Positions 8,401-12,736 of a DNA stretch of 29,482 nt are shown here, in pieces (the stretch's first letter is position 1; each line of letters begins with the position of its first letter). This stretch comes from an uncultured Bacteroidales bacterium (lineage in GTDB: Bacteria > Bacteroidota > Bacteroidia > Bacteroidales > Muribaculaceae). A program made the translations under genes and the position numbers. The notes beneath the pieces are model-generated. The model was not told where the DNA came from. It did not search any database and saw nothing but the letters and a program-made list of their open reading frames with translations. Where the stretch lies: the NCBI GenBank assembly GCA_905210435.1, contig CAJLWO010000033.1, forward strand, positions 1 through 29,482, in the 5' to 3' direction.

Positions 8401-10227
8401 GGCGAATACAAGCTCACATACAGCCTCGCCCTCGACCCGACCGGCGTCGGTGAACAACCCGAAGAGGGTGACGGTGGCGGCATCGCACTCTGGAGCAAGG
8501 CTGTCAAAGCCCGCAGCGCCGCTGTCAAGGCCGACTCCGCCGCATGCGTGCTCAACGCGGCACGTGTGGCGAAAGCCGCTTCCGGCAATATCTACGATGC
8601 GCCTGATGACTTCGAATACCGCAACGCGCTCTACTATCCCGCCAATCCGTCCAACAACATGTCGTACAACTACGGAGCCAACTCCTACTACGACATCTAC
8701 AAGGCGGCGACAGTGTTCACCGCTCCGGCCGAAGGCTTCAACGTGTCGCACATCTATCTCCCCGTCACCATCGGCACCGCCACCGACTACCGTGTCGACT
8801 TCGACATAATGTCGGGCAGCACACCGGGTGAGGGCGACGTACTCGGCCACGGCAAACTCATCATCGAGTCGCAGGATGACCCGCAGATGGGACGCTTCTT
8901 CGTCGTACCCCTCGACAAGCCCGTATTCCTCAATCCGGGCGAGGAATTCCATGTGCAGGCCACCTTCGCGGCCGGATGGCCCTTCCCGGCATACGTATGC
9001 GCAAAGGAGGAAGCCGTCGTATCGGGACGTTACATGGGCTGGACGGAAGAGTTCGGCTGGTTTGACGTCGCCGAGATTTTCGAAGACCAGTACGGCTCGC
9101 TCGGCTACATCATGTCGTGCCTCGAGACATCCGAAGGCTCTCCCTGGGTGAAACTTCTCACTCCAGCCGACGAGACATCGCTCGAAGTGGGCGACAATGC
9201 CGAGATAAAAGTTGAAATCAACGCGGCCGCAGCCCGCATGGAGAAGAACAACAAGGCTATGATAGTAATCAAGAGCAACGACCCCATGCAGCCCGTGGTC
9301 AACTTCCCCGTGGTGCTTGACAAGAACGGCGCTCCCGTAGTCGACGCTCCCGCCAACGTGGTCTATGCCAAGGAAGGCGAGACTACCGGCGTGGAGATTA
9401 CTGTCACCGAGCCCGACAACGATGACCTGACGATAGCCTTCAACGACGCCCGCGGCAATGCCGCCGTCACTTCGGTAGAGGCCGGGACAGCCACCGTGAC
9501 CGCCGACAACGGCGTCTACACCGTGACAGGCACCGACGGTCCCGTCCGCCTCAACGTAGCAATCACTCCTGACTATGGCAGCGCATCGGCAGGCAACGTG
9601 TTTGACATCACGGCCACCGACGCCCACGGCCTTTCCGCTGAGGTGTTCGTACGCTACAACATCGAGCATGTCAACCGTGCTCCCGTTGCCGCCGAGCCTG
9701 TGACCGCAGTCGCACCCGAAGGCGCCACATCGGGAGTATACAGCTTCGCCGACCTCTTCACCGACCCCGACGGCGATGAGCTCACATTCACGTTCAGCAT
9801 GCCGGCAAATGACATCGCCGATGCCTATCCCAACGCCACCGGCGTCATATTCTACGGTAAAAAGGCAGGCACCGCTTCGGCTACAGTCACCGCCACCGAC
9901 CCGTCGGGCGCCACGGCTTCCGTAGAACTGCCCGTCGAAGTCAAGGATATGTCGGGCATCAGCGACATCGTCAACGACAACAACGGTTTCCGCGTCACGC
10001 CCAATCCTGTTGACGGCGACATCAACGTCTACACCGACTTCAACGACAGCGATGTAATCTTCACGCTCTACGACGGTGCCGGACGCACGGTATTCTCCGT
10101 CAGCGCGGCATGCGACACGGCCAAAGCCACAGTGCTTCCCGGCGCATCACTCGTCCGCGGCGTCTACATCCTGACAGCGACAAGCGGCGACGGCATAACC
10201 CGCACAACCCGCATTGTGAAACTGTAA
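2476..10227 (+). CDS. Giant secreted S8 (subtilisin-like) serine protease with T9SS sorting domain
   Basis: A 2583-residue secreted protease. The ATG at 2476 starts a signal peptide (MHKFFRWFTAVCLLLSTAVA, cleavage near NAQS). A propeptide-like region precedes the S8 domain, which has all key residues: Asp202 (AVIDGG), His257 (NHGTHVAGT), Asn366 (AAGNDGN), Ser436 (GTSMATPH). Downstream lie a fibronectin-III-like module (about 505-612), several HYDIN/ASH-like beta sandwiches (about 936-1080 and 1386-1530), two modules with an F-P-[YF]-Y-G motif (from about 1136 and 1576), two cadherin-like modules (about 2296-2392 and 2399-2490), and a T9SS type A domain from about 2503 (VTPNPVDGDINV...RGVYILT...RIVKL). 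It should cross the outer membrane by type IX secretion and act at or beyond the cell surface on host, dietary or microbial proteins. The gene is monocistronic, with a promoter and a strong terminator. The substrate is unknown. Confidence 0.95.
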   Translation: MHKFFRWFTAVCLLLSTAVAINAQSVEPTKGIVRVKLQPEVAGRIGQAPRRAANGRLSTGITPLDRASSQIKASSIRPMLPPNPKFAAQRARYGLDRWYVVNFDESVPVEQARKILASTPGIELTEAVTPMTLKEGNGTFRKVSGPTAKAAGYPFNDPRLPDQWHYQNFGNIGTAVKGADINLFEAWMSTTGSSDVVVAVIDGGIDYRHEDLAANMCVNLAELNGEPGIDDDGNGFVDDIYGYNFCTNSGEIYPHNHGTHVAGTVGAVNNNGIGVAGVAGGDGTPGSGVKMISCQVFDSRQGAPDGDFAAAIVYAAERGATIAQCSWGWSEPEYYEEAVLAAIDYFTETARSDNMTGGLCIFAAGNDGNTGNYYPAAYDKVLAVTAMTNELTPASYSNYGTWADIIAPGGLLDYGEAGGVLSTLPNNEYGFNEGTSMATPHVSGIAALILSKYGSPTFVSSSLRTQLETSVNDFYGYGDNAQYRGLYGTGYIDAAKALLMGDGGAPEAVGAFTMAAAQDYLSLTWTIPASSDNNVHHHIIYYSETPFTATDNLSGLRTSVADTKFFSSGDTYTHEITGLKPLTTYYVAISAVNRWGAASPLSEVKQISTNAGPKMTVDVAEILLQSTVDAPLAKAIFNIGNDDEGILKWNVYKRTASVMPASASRPAPGRVKPYNGTVGGAKVAQYAAVTPEYVAEDYPKEMKRHSQIWAYVGDTDRTKPNSMAQWFRVDPAEYPDGFNLTHINIEGANGMNPVIQVYKGDAAISSAALMQTVEYNFFAYGYPVALNEQINFAPGKSFWIVVHFEGNQEGYPLGMGLASSEELGQYSYMSNDLGKSWTQLAAALKGSSYESMASQMTWAITARSANPDWSEALVLNPSSGTVLYGESQPVEISADGSRLINGTYNLNLHLTSNETEGGEALVPVTYSVSGNTPDIVTPKIVNFGSLLVGESKTLTVEVFNRGYGKFAGSQWGNGLYDNNIESTSPDFKGPSNGIQQGFPARTRVSFDLTYAPTEAGSHTGSIIFTDADGRQARITVQGVATEPAKLVIEPAAIDCGTLTVGDEEQKQSFTISNAGKYPLEFVFPKFSQESIDGLSARLHKFGYTVSSTLEGYSEFAYDGNPALIGAADIASQFTDDNVLSRPVSLGFAFPYYGKTYEKAYITSFGGIMFAPNEEILRTPLTPSSSSIRGTGLISAYGQQVYMGPQSRVEYSKADGKFVVKFIDVLATVYDNEYIPVSFHIALSGNGDIEIHYDDYMADAVFQQGAGLFCGINDPECADPVTVTSADQADQWGYEEPTPDNQRYHSFATGTAVKFEAPKPSFVRGLSIPYGMVNPGESVEVTATVGADASLNAGATFNNLAIVTNDPAPEHSFVRFDAVIEGEELVAEAALEDTSIDLGDVFRTSAQKVAVTVKNNGHRAMEVTAVRAENGIVACEAGVPFTLEAGMAKDIVVTVPTATEGRVADKVTVETSAGNLSADITANVIGCPAIGMSLTEINETVESGTPVAKELTVTNNGNETLRYAISPDPLVRMTLPDNADAATSYVYTFSGDDPSVKFDWVDIETNGLGEQHTMSYYQLHDYVAVDLPFEFPFYGRKYSRMYIYNTGFVSFTERHDDRIWPEPPAEFPAGTVYTNIIAPYWGMHSMDQTRTAGTFHYVTDDRAVISFIEYGNSMNIGVDFQLIMEKDGTFRFQYKGAFDDAIIYDIFGLAGIANADGSQSIRLPERMVSFNNAVAFSPVVESPLAPGSSETIALDLDTRRMAGTYSSALKVATNVPGSENLEIPVTLDITGASAPQWPDDIVVEHVIGYRSTDYSDPIVQMGAMYAAPFTVANTGTAAFTIDMVTVDGPTVYDEWFDEYINVFNLYVNQPEIDWITGEPTGNKMWGQYYGDPIAVTDSPVEFSIPMIENEFAYTPGEYDIKLTFTYTTENGTSKRDVNVRFIVTPAPVMTLDREEIRVKATGENDTFTETVNLGNDGEYKLTYSLALDPTGVGEQPEEGDGGGIALWSKAVKARSAAVKADSAACVLNAARVAKAASGNIYDAPDDFEYRNALYYPANPSNNMSYNYGANSYYDIYKAATVFTAPAEGFNVSHIYLPVTIGTATDYRVDFDIMSGSTPGEGDVLGHGKLIIESQDDPQMGRFFVVPLDKPVFLNPGEEFHVQATFAAGWPFPAYVCAKEEAVVSGRYMGWTEEFGWFDVAEIFEDQYGSLGYIMSCLETSEGSPWVKLLTPADETSLEVGDNAEIKVEINAAAARMEKNNKAMIVIKSNDPMQPVVNFPVVLDKNGAPVVDAPANVVYAKEGETTGVEITVTEPDNDDLTIAFNDARGNAAVTSVEAGTATVTADNGVYTVTGTDGPVRLNVAITPDYGSASAGNVFDITATDAHGLSAEVFVRYNIEHVNRAPVAAEPVTAVAPEGATSGVYSFADLFTDPDGDELTFTFSMPANDIADAYPNATGVIFYGKKAGTASATVTATDPSGATASVELPVEVKDMSGISDIVNDNNGFRVTPNPVDGDINVYTDFNDSDVIFTLYDGAGRTVFSVSAACDTAKATVLPGASLVRGVYILTATSGDGITRTTRIVKL

Positions 10228-10249
10228 GCACCCCCATCCCCTTTCATAC

Positions 10250-10284
10250 GAGGCGTCCGGACAAACTCCGGACGCCTCTTTTTT
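10250..10284 (+). terminator. Rho-independent terminator of the S8 protease gene
   Basis: A perfect 11-bp stem (GAGGCGTCCGG 10250-10260, CCGGACGCCTC 10268-10278) with a 7-nt loop is followed by six T. It lies 22 bases after the stop codon. Confidence 0.92.
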
Positions 10285-10339
10285 GTGCCGGGAAAAAAAC
10301 ATATACATGACACTATCGCGGAGTGATTTGTTACGATAT

Positions 10340-10480
10340 AAAAAGAAAAGAGGCCGCCTCACGGAAGCCTCAGTGCTTTAAACCAATCATTATCACATTT
10401 CTTGCAATGGAAAAAGTAATTCTGCTATATCACTAAAACGCGGTTCACCACAATTGGTTCAACGTCCCCGCAATTTTAAC
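10340..10480 (+). repeat. Dispersed 141-bp element, copy 2
   Basis: It is nearly identical to copy 3 over its first 88 bases. The hairpin segment is at 10350-10371, the invariant 20-nt block at 10381-10400, and the end block ATTTTAAC at 10473-10480. The ORF seen in the other copies starts at 10407 (MEKVILLYH) but stops after nine codons, and the end block is in another frame. Read on the minus strand, the hairpin is followed by TTTCTTTTT, as in an intrinsic terminator. No gene adjoins it on the minus strand. Confidence 0.75.
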
Positions 10481-10506
10481 ATCGTTTAACAGCAATCGCT
10501 TCCTAC

Positions 10507-10672
10507 GTAACTATTCGGTTGATAAACTTATTGATTACGAGCGTATTGTAGGGCTGCACCCCGGTGCAGCCGTTGATGATAACACCCGTTTGCATTGGTT
10601 TCGGCTGCACAGGGGTGCAGCCCTACACTGATAATTAACACCTTACATCGTACATATTCGCTGAATAGTAAC
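10507..10672. mobile_element. 166-bp MITE with IS66-like ends and 8-bp target duplication
   Basis: The element is bounded by direct repeats CTTCCTAC (10499-10506 and 10673-10680). Its ends form an imperfect inverted repeat: left GTAACTATTCGG, right (reverse complement) GTTACTATTCAG, 10 of 12 matching. IS66-family elements make 8-bp duplications and have ends starting GTAA, so a trans-mobilised IS66 derivative is the best guess. It encodes nothing, and its interior is a large nested inverted repeat. Confidence 0.75.
10548..10626. repeat. Nested inverted repeat inside the MITE (25-bp arms)
   Basis: The arms at 10548-10572 and 10602-10626 begin GTAGGGCTGC when each is read inward and match at 24 of 25 positions. 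They are separated by 29 nt. Each arm is itself an imperfect palindrome (GGCTGCA...TGCAGCC), so the locus can form two small hairpins or one long one. A sister copy lies at 22983-23056. Confidence 0.9.
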
Positions 10673-10692
10673 CTTCCTACTGCTGCATACAG

Positions 10693-10721
10693 AAAAGAGC
10701 GTCCGGTACGGACGCTCTTTT
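10693..10721. terminator. Perfect bidirectional hairpin terminator without an obvious gene
   Basis: AAAAGAGCGTCC (10693-10704) and GGACGCTCTTTT (10710-10721) form a perfect 12-bp stem with a 5-nt loop, and A/T runs give U-tails in both directions. No gene ends close by, so it may be a backup stop between the protease and acyltransferase units or may terminate an unrecognised RNA. Confidence 0.6.
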
Positions 10722-10966
10722 CTGCTTAGAAAAATATTTCAAGATTGATATGCTTCGGGGATATCCCCCTCTGCGGTTTTTAATCATGCGTCCGACTCAC
10801 GTCGTACACAATCTTCTACCTTAAATCATGAGATCAATAAAAATTGACTTAATTTGAAAAGCAGACTCACGTCGCCTTATTTATTCATTCCAGCCGATAA
10901 TCTCACGACACATACGGCTGTAATTGTAAAACCTTGATTTATATTTATAACTTTAACCTGATTTGT

Positions 10967-11071
10967 TAAAAAGCAATCGAGATTATGGAACTCTTGTTGT
11001 AAAACAAAATCTCGAAATCTTCATTGCATGAAATATGTATGTGGATTAATATATTTACAACGACAAAATTA
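10967..11071 (-). ncRNA. Candidate small RNA (promoter-like box plus terminator-like hairpin)
   Basis: On the minus strand TAATTTTG (11071-11064) fits the -7 consensus, giving a start near 11057. About 45 nt on, TCGAGATT (11015-11008) pairs with AATCTCGA (10984-10977), with an inner TTGTT/AACAA stem, and ATTGCTTTTT follows. That would make an RNA of about 90 nt. No good -33 element is seen and the region is AT-rich, so chance is possible. The rest of 10731-11242 shows no gene; it holds GGGGATATCCCC (10757-10768) and two copies of GACTCACGTCG exactly 70 bp apart (10794, 10864). Confidence 0.25.
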
Positions 11072-11242
11072 CTGCCTGACGCTTTCAAATCATATCAATT
11101 TTGTGTCATTTTTTTGTCAATCTATATTTTATTTTTCTTTTTAAAGCTTGCTGGCGAATTTTTTCTATTTTATTGACACAAAAGTTTCATCATTTTGCGA
11201 CACATTTTTCCCCAACGGCATCAAAAAATCACGAATGCATGC

Positions 11243-11384
11243 AAAAAGAAAGAGGCCGCCTCACGGAAGCCTCAATGCTTTAAACCAATCATTATCACAT
11301 TTCTTGCAATGGAAAAAGTAATTCTGCTATGTACATGTAAAACGTACTGTGATGCAGATGGTTCATTAACTCACACATTTTAAC
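11243..11384 (+). repeat. Dispersed 142-bp element, copy 3, overlapping the 3' region of the acyltransferase gene
   Basis: The hairpin segment is at 11252-11273, the invariant 20-nt block at 11283-11302 and ATTTTAAC at 11377-11384. A 24-codon plus-strand ORF (11309-11383, starting MEKVILLCTCK) ends with Phe-TAA inside ATTTTAAC, just as in copy 1. On the minus strand the hairpin (GAGG...CCG / CGG-CCTC with a bulge) followed by TTTCTTTTT is well placed to terminate the acyltransferase transcript, whose stop is at 11397. Confidence 0.75.
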
Positions 11385-11396
11385 TTACCTTAATAA

Positions 11397-12518
11397 TTAT
11401 CCTATGATATATTTACCGAACGGCAGTCGGGAAATCACCGTGGTGATGGCGTAGCAAACTATGTATGTCGTCACCGCTGTAGCTACAATCACCCCGTATA
11501 CCGGCATCGTACCGGCATACATCGTGAACACTGCGGGCAGCAGCATCATGTGCATCAGATATATGCCGTAGCTCATCGCCGATATATGGCGCACGACACC
11601 GTACACAAGCCCCGAAGACACCCTGATAAGCCGTATCAGCAGAAACGCGCCGAAACTCATCACGGCAGGCGCGAACGACGACGGCTGCCAGCTCAGTTCA
11701 AGCACGCGTACCTCCTCGGCTACCCCCGACTGATGGTAGAACCACCCCACGCAGAACGCATACCCCGCCACAAGGCACGGCACACCCACCATAAGCGTTT
11801 TCTTCACGCCCCAGTCGACATATTTCCTTATATAATGCGCCAGCAGCACGAGACCGAACGACCCCGACACGTAATAGAACGTCGGATAGGGATTCCACCA
11901 GCATTCACCCGCCACATCGCCGACATATTCGTGCAGATGCCACGAAAACGTTGTCAGGAACCATATGCCGAGATAGAATTCCTCCTGACGGCGCGACACG
12001 TTTTTGAGCCACGGGGAGATTATCGGGGCTATCAGATAGATGCCAAGAAGCATATAGATGAACCACAGATGCGACCCGCGCGGATTGAAGTTAATCCACA
12101 CGGTCGACAGATTGTCGAGCGACTGCGACCAGCTCCATTCGCCCCATGCGGCAGGAAGCACGGCATACAGCACGAGCCATACCGCAAACGGAATAGCCAC
12201 CCTCGTGAACCTGCGCCGGAAGAATGTCGACACGTCACCCTTAAGCGGCAGAAGCAGAAACGACGACGCCATCAGAAACAGCGGCACTGCCGGACGCATA
12301 AGCCCGCTGATAAGAGCCACGCTCCACAGGCTTTCGGAGTCGGCGAAACTGAATGAATAGTCATTGGAATATACGCATTCGCACGCGTGCACCATTATCA
12401 CCATAAGGCATGCTATGGCGCGCAGCCAGTCAAGCCATGTTATGCGCGCGGTGCTCACGCTTCGCGTCAACGGGGAAACTACCCCTGCGCCCCCACTCGT
12501 TGCAATCTGATTTTCCAT
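11397..12518 (-). CDS. Acyltransferase family 3 integral membrane protein
   Basis: A 373-residue polytopic membrane protein. After about 25 polar residues comes the family signature WLDWLRAIACLMVIMVHACE, in which the Arg and the His near the end of helix 1 are the conserved, probably catalytic, positions. About ten hydrophobic helices follow, with the aromatic-rich loop HLWFIYMLLGIYLIAPIISP typical of the family. Such enzymes usually transfer acetyl or other acyl groups across the inner membrane to sugars of surface polysaccharide, lipid or peptidoglycan; the acceptor cannot be read from the sequence. No polysaccharide genes adjoin it, so it looks like a stand-alone modification enzyme. A TAATTTTG promoter lies just upstream, giving a leader of about 20 nt, and repeat copy 3 provides a likely terminator. 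Confidence 0.88.
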   Translation of the reverse strand: MENQIATSGGAGVVSPLTRSVSTARITWLDWLRAIACLMVIMVHACECVYSNDYSFSFADSESLWSVALISGLMRPAVPLFLMASSFLLLPLKGDVSTFFRRRFTRVAIPFAVWLVLYAVLPAAWGEWSWSQSLDNLSTVWINFNPRGSHLWFIYMLLGIYLIAPIISPWLKNVSRRQEEFYLGIWFLTTFSWHLHEYVGDVAGECWWNPYPTFYYVSGSFGLVLLAHYIRKYVDWGVKKTLMVGVPCLVAGYAFCVGWFYHQSGVAEEVRVLELSWQPSSFAPAVMSFGAFLLIRLIRVSSGLVYGVVRHISAMSYGIYLMHMMLLPAVFTMYAGTMPVYGVIVATAVTTYIVCYAITTVISRLPFGKYIIG

Positions 12519-12543
12519 GGTAATTTCACTTAATTGTACAATA

Positions 12544-12551
12544 CAAAATTA
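12544..12551 (-). promoter_or_regulatory. -7 promoter element of the acyltransferase gene
   Basis: TAATTTTG on the minus strand fits TAnnTTTG and lies 25 nt before the ATG at 12518. No clear -33 TTG is seen. Confidence 0.5.
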
Positions 12552-12643
12552 GCGAATCTTACTATTTTTACATATAATCAATAAATCGAAAAATAGCACA
12601 TTCGCTCACATACACCACAAAAAACAACCCGAATACGTCAGGA

Positions 12644-12712
12644 GCGGGGGCGTCTCGCCCCCATGGTAACTTTCTGTGACAAGATAATACCACGGGGGCG
12701 AGACGCCCCCGC
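12644..12712. repeat. Intergenic inverted repeat with GGGGGCGTCTCGCCCCC arms
   Basis: The arms at 12644-12668 and 12688-12712 match at 24 of 25 positions, 19 nt apart. Each arm contains the palindrome GGGGGCG-TCT-CGCCCCC. Eight T follow on the plus strand (12717-12724), but no plus-strand gene reads into it. It lies between the M16 gene stop (12737) and the acyltransferase promoter, and could slow minus-strand read-through. Its geometry equals that of the repeats at 10548 and 22983 though the sequence differs. Confidence 0.85.
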
Positions 12713-12736
12713 CCCATTTTTTTTAACCGCCCGGGG

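Noticed and set aside
6655..9669. Long minus-strand frames (410 and 466 codons) opposite the S8 protease
   Set aside because: They are shadows of the GC-rich codon pattern of the real gene. They show no domain, start context or promoter, and their composition (many Val, Gly, His, Arg) is typical of antisense translation.
10794..10874. GACTCACGTCG repeated exactly 70 bp apart
   Set aside because: There are only two 11-bp copies with no flanking structure or gene; recorded as a curiosity but too weak to call an operator pair or attachment site.
11550..12356. Plus-strand 268-codon frame opposite the acyltransferase
   Set aside because: It is antisense to a clear membrane protein, very rich in His, Arg and Pro, and has no recognisable domain.
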